Of a stretch of DNA of 64,000 nucleotides, positions 24,588-34,109 are shown piece after piece. Source of the DNA: Clostridium sp. AT4 (GTDB lineage Bacteria > Bacillota > Clostridia > Lachnospirales > Lachnospiraceae); assembly GCF_001517625.2 (NCBI RefSeq), contig NZ_LN999828.1, positions 2,044,661-2,108,660 of the forward strand. The letters are read 5' to 3'. The notes beneath the pieces are model-generated. The model worked only from the letters and a program-made list of their open reading frames with translations. It had not been told where the DNA came from and did not search any database. The translations under genes and the position numbers were made by a program. Within the stretch, counting starts at the first letter, position 1. Each line of letters starts with the position of its first letter.

Positions 24588-25832
24588 TTATAGCCGGAAA
24601 CCGTAGCCCTGCACACCAGACCCCAGAACACAGGGCAGCTCTGCCCAGAACCGGTTGATCCCATCCCTGCTTTCAGCGTGTATTTTTCCTCGGTGAAGCT
24701 GTACGGTCTGTTCTGCAATGGAAAGGCCCAGGCCGTAGCTTCCGGAAGTATTGTGGGCGGGATCGGCGCGGTAGAAGCGTTTGAAAAGCTGGTTTAAGTC
24801 TTCGGGAGCAATCGGCGGGCCCTGGTTTTCTACACTGAGCACACAGTGGCTTTTTCCCTGCTTTTTAAGCTTTACCCAGGTGGTTCCTCCCTGGCTTGAA
24901 TATTTGCAGGCATTGTCTAAAAGGATGTCTAAAAGCTGACCCAGCCTGTCCTTTAAGCCCCAGATCAGAATACCTTCTTCTATCTCTGTATAAAGCGTTA
25001 ATCCCTGTTCAAAATAAAGAGGTTCAAAGAGAAGGATTCCATCTTCTGCAATCCGGCTTAAATCTACCTGCTCAAAGGCCGCTTCTGCCTGTCCGCTGTC
25101 TGCACGGGCCAGATCCAGCATCTGTTCGATCAGCCCCCGCATCTGCCGGGACATGGTAAGGATGGCTTCGGAAAAACGTCTCTGCTTTTCTTCCCCACAG
25201 CCGGAGGACTGCAGAAGCTCCGCATTGGTCATAATTACAGTCAAAGGCGTTTTTAACTCGTGGGAGGCGTCGGCCACAAACTGGCGCTGCTGTTTCCAGG
25301 CCTTTTCCACCGGCCGCACCGCCCAGCCGGAAAGCCAGATGCTGATGGCTAAAAATAGGATAAAACTCAGACCCGCGATCAGGGCGCAGGTTCTCACCAG
25401 CCCCTTTAGCGCCGCCGTTTCACTGGAAATATCCGCAAATACCAGGCTATACCTGTAGGGCGTATTGGTCTTATAGTACCGAAAGCTGTATTCCTTTATC
25501 ACTCCTACCTTTTGATGGGAGGAACGTGCCCTTACAATGAGATCCATGAGGAATTCCTGATCAGACAGATCAAAATAGCCGCCGCTGCTGGCGATCAGTT
25601 CTCCCCCGGTTCCCAGATACAGGATAAAAAAAGGAAGACGGATCTGCTCGCTCTGTTCTCCGGGCATCTCAATCTGAAAGGGTCGGTTTGCAATCTTTTC
25701 CATCATGCGGATGCTCTTTTCTTCCAGATCTGCTCTTGTAAAATGGTACACCAGGCCGAATACCACGCTCATCATCAGAACCACTATCGTCATGTTGATA
25801 ACTACAAACTTCACTCTCAGCCTATAAATCAT
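24588..25832 (-). CDS. Sensor histidine kinase
   Basis: A 414-residue two-component sensor. Membrane helices at about 9-30 and 148-171 flank an extracytoplasmic sensor domain. The H-box is DASHELKTPLTVI (His191), the N-box LLDNACKYS and the G-box region GSYGLGLSIAEQTVQLHRG. The ATG at 25832 (MIYRLRVK) is chosen because GGAGGTGG is 6-10 bases upstream; it overlaps the regulator gene by 11 bases, so the two are translationally coupled. The signal sensed is unknown. Confidence 0.92.
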   Translation of the reverse strand: MIYRLRVKFVVINMTIVVLMMSVVFGLVYHFTRADLEEKSIRMMEKIANRPFQIEMPGEQSEQIRLPFFILYLGTGGELIASSGGYFDLSDQEFLMDLIVRARSSHQKVGVIKEYSFRYYKTNTPYRYSLVFADISSETAALKGLVRTCALIAGLSFILFLAISIWLSGWAVRPVEKAWKQQRQFVADASHELKTPLTVIMTNAELLQSSGCGEEKQRRFSEAILTMSRQMRGLIEQMLDLARADSGQAEAAFEQVDLSRIAEDGILLFEPLYFEQGLTLYTEIEEGILIWGLKDRLGQLLDILLDNACKYSSQGGTTWVKLKKQGKSHCVLSVENQGPPIAPEDLNQLFKRFYRADPAHNTSGSYGLGLSIAEQTVQLHRGKIHAESRDGINRFWAELPCVLGSGVQGYGFRL

Positions 25833-26502
25833 GTTCTGCCACCTCCAGATGATATCCCATTCGCCGGATGGACTCAATACGTACATCTGACCCAATGCTT
25901 AACAGCTTTTTCCTCAAAAAACCAATATAAACCTCTACATGGTTTTCCACTGCATCTGAATCATAGCCCCACACCTTTTCCAGGATCATTTCCTTGGAGA
26001 GGTTTCCTGCACCGGACTGAAATAAAAGGCGCATAATATCAAACTCTTTCGCAGAAAGCCGGATCTGTCTGTCCCCGCAGCTTAAAACAGCTGTCGAAAG
26101 ATCCAAACAGGTCTTTCCCATCCCTACCTCATCCACCTGTCCTCCCTGGCGGCGAAGCAGGGCGCGGACGCAGGCAGTAAGCTCTCTGGCGTCAAAGGGC
26201 TTTGTCAGATAATAATCTGCCCCGGCATCCAGTCCTGCGATCCGATCCTCCAGAGCAGAACGAGCCGTAAGCATTAGAATGGGCGTTCCCAGACGGCTGG
26301 CCCGAAGCTCCCTTGCCACCTCATAGCCGCTTTTTCCCGGCATCATCACATCCAGTATGATCAGATCATAAATCCCGGTGCCTGCATATGTAAAACCGGT
26401 TTCTCCGTCATATACAGCCTCGGCCTCAAAACCCTGGATCTCTAAAAGATCTTTTATAGAACCGGCCAGCAACCGCTCATCCTCTATGATCAGAATTTTC
26501 AT
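25822..26502 (-). CDS. OmpR-family response regulator
   Basis: A 226-residue regulator with an N-terminal receiver (acidic pocket IIEDERLL, phospho-acceptor Asp in LIILDVMMPG, Lys in YYLTKPF) and a C-terminal winged-helix domain (LSAKEFDIMRLLFQSG, VWGYDSDAVENHVEVYIGFLRKK). The ATG at 26502 is as likely as that at 26508, two codons upstream; an AAGGGG lies before both. It is the partner of the overlapping histidine kinase gene. Its DNA targets are unknown. Confidence 0.92.
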   Translation of the reverse strand: MKILIIEDERLLAGSIKDLLEIQGFEAEAVYDGETGFTYAGTGIYDLIILDVMMPGKSGYEVARELRASRLGTPILMLTARSALEDRIAGLDAGADYYLTKPFDARELTACVRALLRRQGGQVDEVGMGKTCLDLSTAVLSCGDRQIRLSAKEFDIMRLLFQSGAGNLSKEMILEKVWGYDSDAVENHVEVYIGFLRKKLLSIGSDVRIESIRRMGYHLEVAEHDL

Positions 26503-26553
26503 ATACATCCCCTTACTTACTGATAATATCCCTATTATACAGCAAAGCGGCCA

Positions 26554-26597
26554 AAGAAAACAGCCTACAGCTATCCCCTTCCGGGCAGCCGCAGGCT
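26554..26597 (-). terminator. Terminator of glnN
   Basis: On the minus strand AGCCTGCGGCT (26597-26587) pairs with AGCTGTAGGCT (26572-26562) over 11 bp including two G-T pairs, followed by GTTTTCTTT. It lies about 40 bases after the glnN stop. Confidence 0.75.
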
Positions 26598-26633
26598 CTG
26601 TCTTCTAAAATGACCAGTTAAACAATTGTCGTA

Positions 26634-28748
26634 TTACACTTCAAAAATCAGATCGCCGTAGCTTGGCATGGGCCACAGATCCTTGTCCACCAGCATCTCC
26701 AGACGGTCTACAGGAGTCCTTAAGGCCTCCATGGCAGGAACGACCTCACTGTGGTATGCCAGTGCCTGATCCTTTCCGCTTTCCATGGCTGCGCAGCGAG
26801 CCGTTGCATCTTCCAAGGCAGACAGGGCTGTTTTTGTCTCAGCCAGAAGGTCTGATGATTCCAGCAAAAGCTCTGTCTGTGTGCTCACGTCTGCCTCCGG
26901 GCAGGCATTTCTAACCGCGGAAATGGAACCTGCCAGCTGGGTGGTGTAGCGGATCACTGCAGGAATGATCTGCTTTCCTGCCATATCGATCATGGTCTTT
27001 GCCTCAATGTTAATGCTCTTTGCATAGCTTTCGTACTCTACCTCGGCTCTGGACTCCAGCTCGGCTCTAGTGAATACGCCGAACTCCTCAAACAGCTTTA
27101 CCGCCTTGTCTGTCACAAGAGCCGGGATCGCGTCTACCATAGAGCGAAGGTTGGGAAGCCCTCTCTGTTCGGCTTCCTTTACCCACTCCTCAGAATAGCC
27201 GTTTCCATTGAAGATAACTCTTCTGTGAGCTGCCAGAAGCTCTTTAATGAGGTCATGGACTGCCATATCAAAGTCCTCGGCCTGCTCCAACTGATCAGCC
27301 GCTTCCTTAAAGGCTTCTGCCACAATGGTATTTAACACCGTATTGGCAGATGCTACGGAATCAGAGGAACCTACCATACGGAACTCAAATTTATTGCCTG
27401 TAAAAGCAAAGGGTGAGGTGCGGTTCCGGTCGGTGGCATCCTTGTCCAGATCCGGCAAGATATTTACGCCGGTGCGCAGAGTTCCGCCCTTCTTGGAATG
27501 GGTCGCTTCTCCGGTGTCGCAGAGCTGGTCGATCACATCCTCCAGCTGCTCTCCAAGGAAAATGGAAATAATTGCCGGCGGAGCCTCGTCTGCTCCCAGT
27601 CTGTGATCATTTCCCACATCAGAGGCAGATTCACGGAGCAGATCTGCATGGCGGTCTACGGCCTTGATGATGCAGGCTAAAACCAGAAGGAACTGGATAT
27701 TCTCATGGGGCGTATCGCCGGGGTTCATCAGGTTGGTGCCGTCGTCGGCAGTCAGGGACCAGTTGTTGTGCTTACCGGAGCCATTTACCCCATAGAAAGG
27801 CTTTTCATGGAGAAGGCAGGCCATGCCGTGGCGTCCGGCTACCTTTTTTAATGTCTCCATCACCAGCTGATTGTGGTCTACGGCCTGGTTCACGCCCTCA
27901 TAGATGGGAGCCAGCTCATGCTGGGCCGGGGCTGCCTCGTTGTGCTGGGTCTTGGCAGGCACTCCCAGCTTCCACAGTTCCTTATTTACATCGTTCATAT
28001 AGGCGCCGATCCGCTCTCTGATGATGCCGAAATAGTGGTCGTCCATCTCCTGCCCCTTTGGCGGCATAGCGCCGAATAAGGTGCGGCCGGTATAAATTAA
28101 ATCCTTTCTCTGCAGATACTTCTGGCGGTCAACCAGGAAATACTCCTGCTCCGGTCCCACGGAAGGATTGACCCGTTTTGCAGTGGTGTTTCCAAACAAG
28201 CGCAAGATCCGCAGGGACTGCTCATTGATGGCCTGCATGGAGCGCAGCAGAGGGGTCTTTTTATCCAGAGCCTCACCCTTATAGGAACAGAAGGAGGTAG
28301 GAATACAGAGGGTCACGCCGATAGCGTCCTCTTTTAAGAAAGCCGGAGAGGTACAGTCCCATACCGTATAGCCTCTGGCCTCAAAGGTTGCGCGCAGGCC
28401 GCCGGAGGGGAAGGAGGAAGCATCCGGTTCACCCTTTATGAGTTCTTTTCCAGAAAACTCCATGATCACACGGCCTTCAACGGGAGCGGAAACAAAGGAA
28501 TCGTGCTTCTCAGCCGTAACGCCTGTAAGAGGCTGGAACCAGTGAGTAAAATGGGTTGCACCATGGTCAATCGCCCAGTCTTTCATAGCATGAGCTACCA
28601 CATCTGCAATACTGGGATCCAGCTCTGCGCCATCCTCAATGGTCTTTTTCAGCTTCTTATATACGCTTTTAGGCAGACGGTCTCTCATCACGGCATCATT
28701 AAACACATCCTTGCCAAACATCTCTGTAACACTTATTACTTTGCTCAT
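26634..28748 (-). CDS. glnN: Glutamine synthetase type III
   Basis: A 704-residue GSIII, the large glutamine synthetase class that makes glutamine from glutamate, ammonia and ATP. The size and the N-terminal [17 protein letters not shown] region are typical. Core motifs include [40 protein letters not shown] and [19 protein letters not shown]. The ATG at 28748 ([11 protein letters not shown]) is chosen because GGAG lies close upstream; the 24 extra codons before it are not typical of the family. It is a single gene with its own promoter and terminator. Confidence 0.96.
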   Translation of the reverse strand: MSKVISVTEMFGKDVFNDAVMRDRLPKSVYKKLKKTIEDGAELDPSIADVVAHAMKDWAIDHGATHFTHWFQPLTGVTAEKHDSFVSAPVEGRVIMEFSGKELIKGEPDASSFPSGGLRATFEARGYTVWDCTSPAFLKEDAIGVTLCIPTSFCSYKGEALDKKTPLLRSMQAINEQSLRILRLFGNTTAKRVNPSVGPEQEYFLVDRQKYLQRKDLIYTGRTLFGAMPPKGQEMDDHYFGIIRERIGAYMNDVNKELWKLGVPAKTQHNEAAPAQHELAPIYEGVNQAVDHNQLVMETLKKVAGRHGMACLLHEKPFYGVNGSGKHNNWSLTADDGTNLMNPGDTPHENIQFLLVLACIIKAVDRHADLLRESASDVGNDHRLGADEAPPAIISIFLGEQLEDVIDQLCDTGEATHSKKGGTLRTGVNILPDLDKDATDRNRTSPFAFTGNKFEFRMVGSSDSVASANTVLNTIVAEAFKEAADQLEQAEDFDMAVHDLIKELLAAHRRVIFNGNGYSEEWVKEAEQRGLPNLRSMVDAIPALVTDKAVKLFEEFGVFTRAELESRAEVEYESYAKSINIEAKTMIDMAGKQIIPAVIRYTTQLAGSISAVRNACPEADVSTQTELLLESSDLLAETKTALSALEDATARCAAMESGKDQALAYHSEVVPAMEALRTPVDRLEMLVDKDLWPMPSYGDLIFEV

Positions 28749-28822
28749 AGATTCTCCATCCTCTCTTTTCATGGTGTCCCCTTTCCCCAATGCACCCCAA
28801 AAGGCGGTTTTGTACAGCAAAA

Positions 28823-28854
28823 GGCGTTCTCTCCTTTTTCAAAAAGAGAACGCC
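28823..28854 (-). promoter_or_regulatory. Hairpin in the glnN leader
   Basis: A perfect 9-bp stem, GGCGTTCTC (28823-28831) with GAGAACGCC (28846-28854), has an inner TTTTT/AAAAA pairing. On the minus strand only TTTT follows, so it is a weak terminator at best. It begins about ten bases after the predicted glnN transcription start, so it could be an attenuator or an mRNA-stabilising hairpin. Confidence 0.45.
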
Positions 28855-28870
28855 CTCGTTCTTTTGTTAT

Positions 28871-28899
28871 AAAATAAACCATTTCCCGTGAAAATGCAA
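28871..28899 (-). promoter_or_regulatory. Predicted promoter of glnN
   Basis: TTGCAT (28899-28894), a 17-base spacer and TATTTT (28876-28871) on the minus strand. The -10 match is moderate (4 of 6). Confidence 0.5.
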
Positions 28900-28954
28900 G
28901 CGGTTTTTCCAAAAACAGAATCAGTTTATTCTAATAAGTTTTAATTCACAGAGC

Positions 28955-29824
28955 TTATGCATTTGCCTTTCCAACAGAACCAAACAGCTCCATCTTCTCT
29001 TTTACAGTTGCGCGGATTGCCTCTGCGCCGGGAGCTAACAGCTTTCTTGGGTCAAAGCCCTTGCCCTGCTGATCCTTTCCTGCCTCGATGTACTTTCTGG
29101 TAGCCTCTGCGAAGGAAAGCTGGCACTCTGTATTTACGTTGATCTTTGCAACGCCCAGGCTGATAGCCTTCTTGATCATATCCTCGGGAATACCTGTACC
29201 GCCGTGAAGAACTAACGGCATATCGCCGGTTGCTTCCTTAACCTTCTCCAGTACGTCGAAGTTTAAGCCCTGCCAGTTCTCCGGATACTTGCCGTGGATA
29301 TTTCCGATACCTGCTGCAAGGAAGTCAACACCCAGATCAGCGATAGCCTTGCACTCTGCAGGATCTGCACACTCGCCTGCGCCTACCACGCCGTCTTCCT
29401 CGCCGCCGATAGAGCCTACCTCAGCCTCTAAGGACAGGCCCATTGTATGAGCGATCTTAACCAGCTCTTTTGTCTTCTCCACATTCTCTTCGATCGGATA
29501 ATGAGAGCCGTCAAACATAATAGAGGAGAATCCGGCCTTAATGCACTTATAGCAGCCCTCGTAGGAGCCGTGGTCTAAGTGAAGTGCCACCGGTACGGTA
29601 ATATTTAATTCCTCAAGCATAGCAGAAACCATAGCTGCTACGGTCTTAAATCCGGTCATGTACTTGCCTGCGCCCTCGGATACACCCAGGATAACCGGGG
29701 ACTGAAGCTCTTCTGCAGTCAGAAGAACTGCTTTTGCCCACTCCAGATTATTGATATTGAAGTGACCTACTGCATATTTGCCTGCTCTTGCTTTTTCAAG
29801 CATATCTTTTGCTGATACTAACAT
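28955..29824 (-). CDS. fba: Class II fructose-bisphosphate aldolase
   Basis: A 289-residue zinc-dependent aldolase of glycolysis and gluconeogenesis, which reversibly splits fructose-1,6-bisphosphate. Family marks are the N-terminal GKYAVGHFNINNLEW, the zinc and catalytic segment ALHLDHGSYE, MFDGSHYP, the glutamate-bearing LEAEVGSIGGEEDG, zinc His in GNIHGKYP and LHGGTGIP, and the phosphate loop KINVNTECQ. AGGAGG precedes the ATG. It lies between thrC and glnN on the same strand with long gaps on both sides, so it is probably transcribed alone. Confidence 0.96.
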   Translation of the reverse strand: MLVSAKDMLEKARAGKYAVGHFNINNLEWAKAVLLTAEELQSPVILGVSEGAGKYMTGFKTVAAMVSAMLEELNITVPVALHLDHGSYEGCYKCIKAGFSSIMFDGSHYPIEENVEKTKELVKIAHTMGLSLEAEVGSIGGEEDGVVGAGECADPAECKAIADLGVDFLAAGIGNIHGKYPENWQGLNFDVLEKVKEATGDMPLVLHGGTGIPEDMIKKAISLGVAKINVNTECQLSFAEATRKYIEAGKDQQGKGFDPRKLLAPGAEAIRATVKEKMELFGSVGKANA

Positions 29825-29969
29825 AATATTTCCTCCTTATACTTGGGCGCTCCCCCAGCTGCATGAACCCGGAACCCGGATAACAGCCCTGGAACGCAGT
29901 TCTACTTTGTTATGTTTTTAACAGTTTCGCATTCATTATAAACCATACCATCCAAAAATGGAAGAACTT

Positions 29970-31466
29970 TTATGAAATCCCAAGGATATTCTTAACGGTT
30001 TCCTCCATCTCATCCACAGCGCACTCTCTGTCATGGCGGATGGGCGCAGTACGTATCTCCTCTACCGCTTTTGGAAGCACAAGGCCGGCAGCTGCAGCCA
30101 GCTCATCGGCCACATCAAACTCATCCTTTCCCTCTGTGGCCGCTTTACCCTTTACAGCATCCATTACACTGCGTGAGAACTTAAAGGGACTGGCCGTGGA
30201 CGCAATAACCGTCTTTGTCTGATCGCCTGTTTCCTTTTTATACTGTCCGTATACGGCCGCTGCCACGCCTGTATGTGTGTCGATGAGATAGCCTGTATCC
30301 TGGAAAATGGTCCGTATCGCAGCTTCATTTTCCTCCTCTGTGGCAAAACCGCCCTTAAAATCAGCCATAAAGGCCCGCATCTCATCCGTAATGGTATAAT
30401 GGCCATCCTCTGCCAGCTCCTTCATCAGAGCGGCGTTTGCTTTCGGATCCGGGCCTGTACTTAAATAGATCAGGCGCTCCAGATTGCTGGAGATCAAAAT
30501 ATCCATGGACGGAGAATTGGTAAGAATAAACTCCCTTCTGCGGTCATAAGTGCCTGTGGTGAAGAAATCGTACAGCACCTTATTATCATTAGAGGCACAG
30601 ATCAGAGTACGGATGGGAAGCCCCATTTTCTTGGCAAAATAGGCTGCGAGAATGTTGCCGAAATTGCCTGTGGGAACCACCACATTGATCTCCTCCCCGG
30701 CAGCGATCTCCTCATTTGCCAGAAGCTTTGCATAGGCGTATACATAGTACACAACCTGAGGCACCAGACGGCCAATGTTAATGGAATTGGCGGAGGAAAA
30801 CTGGAATCCCTTCTCTGCCAGCTCCTTTGCCAGCTCCTTGTTATTGAAAAGATTCTTTACTCCGGTCTGGGCGTCGTCAAAATTGCCGTGGATGGCGACA
30901 ACTGCCGTGTTCTCCCCCTTCTGGGTGCGCATCTGGCGCTCCTGCACCGGACTTACGCCGCCTTTGGGATAAAATACGATGATACGGGTGCCGGGTACAT
31001 CCGCAAAGCCTGCCATAGCTGCCTTTCCGGTATCGCCGGAAGTAGCCGTTAAGATCACGATTTCCTTATCTGCATGGTTCTTCTTTGCCGCAGTGGTCAT
31101 CAGATGAGGCAGAATAGATAATGCCATATCCTTAAACGCAATGGTGCTCCCATGGTAAAGTTCCAGATAATAAGCGCCATCGGCCTTTGCTAACGGAGCG
31201 ATCTCCTCTGTGTCAAATTTGCTGTCATAGGCTTTCGCAATACAGGACTTCAATTCCTCTTCCGTATAATCTGTGAGGAAAAGCTTCATCACCTCATATG
31301 CGGTCTCCTGATAGGTCATTCCGGCCAGCTTTTCAATAGAAACATCCAGCTTCGGAATTTCAGTGGGCATAAACAGGCCGCCGTCGGCAGCCAGACCCTG
31401 AAGGACGGCCTGGGATGCTGTGACCCCGGCCTGTCCGCCTCTGGTACTCTGGTAAGATAATGCCAT
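29970..31466 (-). CDS. thrC: Threonine synthase
   Basis: A 498-residue PLP-dependent threonine synthase (O-phosphohomoserine to threonine). The N-terminus MALSYQSTRGG is followed by ITASQAVLQGLAADGGLF-like sequence. The PLP lysine lies in GSTIAFKDMALSILP, and TSGDTGKAAMAGF and PTGNFGNILAAYFAKKMG are the substrate and phosphate-binding loops. The ATG at 31466 is chosen: the promoter at 31549-31577 excludes the longer frame, and an AAGG site precedes it. No T-box or other riboswitch is visible in the short leader. Confidence 0.96.
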   Translation of the reverse strand: MALSYQSTRGGQAGVTASQAVLQGLAADGGLFMPTEIPKLDVSIEKLAGMTYQETAYEVMKLFLTDYTEEELKSCIAKAYDSKFDTEEIAPLAKADGAYYLELYHGSTIAFKDMALSILPHLMTTAAKKNHADKEIVILTATSGDTGKAAMAGFADVPGTRIIVFYPKGGVSPVQERQMRTQKGENTAVVAIHGNFDDAQTGVKNLFNNKELAKELAEKGFQFSSANSINIGRLVPQVVYYVYAYAKLLANEEIAAGEEINVVVPTGNFGNILAAYFAKKMGLPIRTLICASNDNKVLYDFFTTGTYDRRREFILTNSPSMDILISSNLERLIYLSTGPDPKANAALMKELAEDGHYTITDEMRAFMADFKGGFATEEENEAAIRTIFQDTGYLIDTHTGVAAAVYGQYKKETGDQTKTVIASTASPFKFSRSVMDAVKGKAATEGKDEFDVADELAAAAGLVLPKAVEEIRTAPIRHDRECAVDEMEETVKNILGIS

Positions 31467-31548
31467 AATCAATTTCCTTTCTTTATGCGATGTATACTTT
31501 GAGGGACTGCCAGTCTGAACGCACAGCCCCGGACCCTTATTTGCAGAA

Positions 31549-31577
31549 AGTTTAGCATATTTTAATGAGAGGTGCAA
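31549..31577 (-). promoter_or_regulatory. Promoter of thrC
   Basis: TTGCAC (31577-31572), a 17-base spacer ending TGC, and TAAACT (31554-31549) on the minus strand. The leader would be about 75 bases. Confidence 0.65.
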
Positions 31578-31650
31578 CTGTTAAGGGGCAGGAACGGGAA
31601 TTTTTCTTGAAATTACTGTTGCAAAAGGAGGTAACGGCTGCAGGAACCAC

Positions 31651-31679
31651 TTGCGTGAACCCAAAATTTGCCTTATTAT
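31651..31679 (+). promoter_or_regulatory. Promoter of sfsA-feoA-MATE genes
   Basis: TTGCGT (31651-31656), a 17-base spacer and TATTAT (31674-31679) on the plus strand, about 47 bases before the sfsA start. It is divergent from the thrC promoter. Confidence 0.6.
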
Positions 31680-31725
31680 GATAGCCGAAACGAAAACCGG
31701 CTTTTTTCGGAAAAATGAGGTTGAC

Positions 31726-32493
31726 ATGAGATATGAACATACAGTGAAGGGACGTTTTCTGGAACGTCCCAATCGCTTTATCGCCTATGTGGATGTAAAC
31801 GGCCAGCGTGTTATCTGCCATGTAAAAAATACAGGACGCTGCAGAGAACTGCTTACCTCCGGCTGTACCGTGGTGCTGGAATTTCACCCCCACGCCAGGG
31901 AAATGGGAAGGAAAACAGAATTTGACCTAATCGCGGTCTATAAGGGAAACCTTCTGATCAATATGGATTCCCAGGCGCCCAACCGGGCTGCCCTGGAATG
32001 GATGGAGAACCTCTCCCAAAAGGAGCCAAACGACAACGCGCTCCGGATGCTCCAGCCCTTTGATCCATCCGGGAGCATCTGGCTGCCCCGTAAGATCCGG
32101 CGGGAGGTAGTTCACAAAGATTCCCGGTTCGATCTGGCATTTATGCTGGAAAACCAGCAGACCGGAGCCTTAAAACCTGCCTTCATGGAGATAAAGGGCG
32201 TAACCCTGGAAGAAAATGGAATCGTCCGCTTTCCCGATGCTCCCACAGAGCGGGGTGTAAAGCACCTTCAGGGCCTGTCCGAAGCTGTTGCCGAAGGCTT
32301 TGAGGCCTTTGTGCTCTTTGTCATACAGATGGAAGGAGTAAGGGAATTTCGTCCCAATGATGAAACACACAAAGCCTTTGGAGACGCCCTGCGGGCAGGA
32401 GCCAGAGCCGGACTGCATATTCTGGCCTATGACTGTGAGGTAGAGGAAGCTTCCATGAAAATCCGCAGAGAGGTAAAAATCAGTCTCTCTTAA
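31726..32493 (+). CDS. sfsA: SfsA family protein (DNA/RNA nuclease-like)
   Basis: A 255-residue SfsA homologue. Visible family features are an N-terminal OB-like part (GRFLERPNRFIAYVDVNG, CHVKNTGRCRELL) and a nuclease-like core with the acidic and lysine residues of PAFMEIKGVTLEENG and FPDAPTERGVKHL. The E. coli protein was first linked to sugar-fermentation regulation and later described as a nucleic-acid-binding nuclease-like protein; the true role is unclear. The ATG at 31726 (MRYEHTVKG) is preferred, with GAGG just upstream and the promoter ending at 31679. Confidence 0.92.
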   Translation: MRYEHTVKGRFLERPNRFIAYVDVNGQRVICHVKNTGRCRELLTSGCTVVLEFHPHAREMGRKTEFDLIAVYKGNLLINMDSQAPNRAALEWMENLSQKEPNDNALRMLQPFDPSGSIWLPRKIRREVVHKDSRFDLAFMLENQQTGALKPAFMEIKGVTLEENGIVRFPDAPTERGVKHLQGLSEAVAEGFEAFVLFVIQMEGVREFRPNDETHKAFGDALRAGARAGLHILAYDCEVEEASMKIRREVKISLS

Positions 32494-32542
32494 GTCCTGT
32501 TATCATATACTATGGTATCAGGGTCAAAAGGATGGATAAAAC

Positions 32543-32776
32543 ATGGTATTTCCCTTATGCGATCTGAAAGCCGGAGAAACAGCCCAGGTAGCCTGGATCA
32601 TATCCGAACCTGCCATGGAGCGCCGTCTGAGCCGCCTGGGCTTTCGCTTCGGAGAGCCGGTAACCTGTATTTTTAAAAGCAAAACGGCAGGCTTGTCGGC
32701 ATATCGTCTTCATAAACGGGTCGTTGGGATCCGCCAGCGGACCACCCGTGAAATTCTGGTACGGAAAAACACTTAA
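32543..32776 (+). CDS. FeoA-domain protein
   Basis: A 77-residue SH3-like FeoA-type protein (LCDLKAGETAQVAWI, LSRLGFRFGEPVTC, ending RQRTTREILVRKN). FeoA is a small partner of the FeoB ferrous-iron importer, but no feoB is in the window, so this is an orphan FeoA-like protein of uncertain role. An AAAGGATGG site precedes the ATG. It follows sfsA by 49 bases and precedes the MATE gene by 19 bases. Confidence 0.8.
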   Translation: MVFPLCDLKAGETAQVAWIISEPAMERRLSRLGFRFGEPVTCIFKSKTAGLSAYRLHKRVVGIRQRTTREILVRKNT

Positions 32777-32795
32777 AACACGAAAGGATTTACAT

Positions 32796-34109
32796 ATGAA
32801 GGATCTTACAAAAGGCACACCGGCCCGGATCATGATCAGCTTTGCTGTTCCCGTAGCCCTTGGAAATATGTTTCAGCTGTGCTACAGTCTGGCTGACACC
32901 CGCGTAGTAGGAAGCGCCCTGGGAGAAACTGCTCTGGCAGCTGTGGGGGCCACCGCCTCCATCAGCACTCTTTTTATCGGCTTTCTGTCCGGCCTTACAA
33001 ACGGCTTTTCTCTGCTGATCGCCAGAGAATTCGGCGCAGGAAACGAAGAAGGAGTAAAACGCTTTGCCGCAGGCAGCCTGCTCCTTGGAGCTGTGACTGC
33101 CCTGGCCCTCACACTGGCCTGTCTCGCAGGCCTCCCATGGATCCTCGGACTTTTAAACGTGCCCCAGGAGCTTCTTATCCAATCAGACAGCTATATCCGC
33201 GTCATTCTGTCCGGACTGTTTGTCACCATGCTGTACAATGCCTGCGCCTCTGTCCTGCGGGCTGTAGGCGATACAACAGCCCCTCTGCTGTTTCTGATTT
33301 TTGCAGCTGTACTAAATGTGGTTTTAGATCTGGTTTTTATCATGTACTTTGGCTGGGGCATAGAAGGCGCCGCCTTTGCTACGGTTCTGTCCCAGGGGGT
33401 GGCGGCCTGCTTAAGCCTGATCTATATGTTCTGCAGATACCGGATCTTCCGCTTCTGCCCGGCTGATTTTAAAATATCCGGAGAACAGGTCAAAAAACTC
33501 TACGCCTCCGGCCTCTCTATGGCTGCCATGATGTCCCTTGTATTTTTTGGCACCCTGTCGCTCCAGTGCGCCATCAATACCTTTGGCCAGGATATCATCG
33601 TAGCCCATACAGCCGCCCGGAAAATTACGGAATTTTGTATGCTTCCCTTCAGCGTCATGGGCGTAACCATGGCAAATTACTGCGGGCAGAATACGGGAGC
33701 CGGCCGCATGGACCGCATCCGGACGGGAATCCGCCAGTCCCTTCTTCTGACCTGGATCTGGGCCGTAGGAATGATCCTTTTAAGCTGGACCATTTCTCCC
33801 CGGCTGGCTTCTATGGTTACAGGCTCCCAAAACGAGACGGTTCTCAATACCGCAGCTCTGTATCTGAAGGTCAACACCCTGTTTTATTTTGCTCCAGCTG
33901 CTATTTCTATCTTGAGAAACAGCCTTCAGGGCATGGGCGATCATGTGACTCCCATATGCTCCAGCATGATCGAACTGGCTGGAAAAATCATTGCCGCCTT
34001 CCTTCTGGCGGATATTTTTAAGTACTGGGGAATCATCGTGGCAGAGCCTGTTGTATGGGTTTTAATGGTTATACCGCTGATCGTGAAAACGAGAGCGCTT
34101 CTGCGATGA
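32796..34109 (+). CDS. MATE family efflux transporter
   Basis: A 437-residue protein with about twelve membrane helices and MATE sequence features: the N-terminal PARIMISFAVPVALGNMFQL, DTRVVGSALGETALAAVG in the first loop, and the repeated pattern in the second half (MAAMMSLVFFGTLSLQCAIN, GVTMANYCGQNTGAGRMDRI). It should export cationic or drug-like compounds with Na+ or H+ coupling; substrate unknown. The ATG at 32796 follows GAAAGGA. Its last 48 bases overlap, on the opposite strand, the end of the Suv3-like helicase gene. Confidence 0.92.
   Translation: MKDLTKGTPARIMISFAVPVALGNMFQLCYSLADTRVVGSALGETALAAVGATASISTLFIGFLSGLTNGFSLLIAREFGAGNEEGVKRFAAGSLLLGAVTALALTLACLAGLPWILGLLNVPQELLIQSDSYIRVILSGLFVTMLYNACASVLRAVGDTTAPLLFLIFAAVLNVVLDLVFIMYFGWGIEGAAFATVLSQGVAACLSLIYMFCRYRIFRFCPADFKISGEQVKKLYASGLSMAAMMSLVFFGTLSLQCAINTFGQDIIVAHTAARKITEFCMLPFSVMGVTMANYCGQNTGAGRMDRIRTGIRQSLLLTWIWAVGMILLSWTISPRLASMVTGSQNETVLNTAALYLKVNTLFYFAPAAISILRNSLQGMGDHVTPICSSMIELAGKIIAAFLLADIFKYWGIIVAEPVVWVLMVIPLIVKTRALLR

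Noticed and set aside
31467-31725. Possible T-box leader for thrC
   Set aside because: No AGGGTGGNACCGCG-type block, specifier loop or terminator pair is present in the short leader after the mapped promoter.
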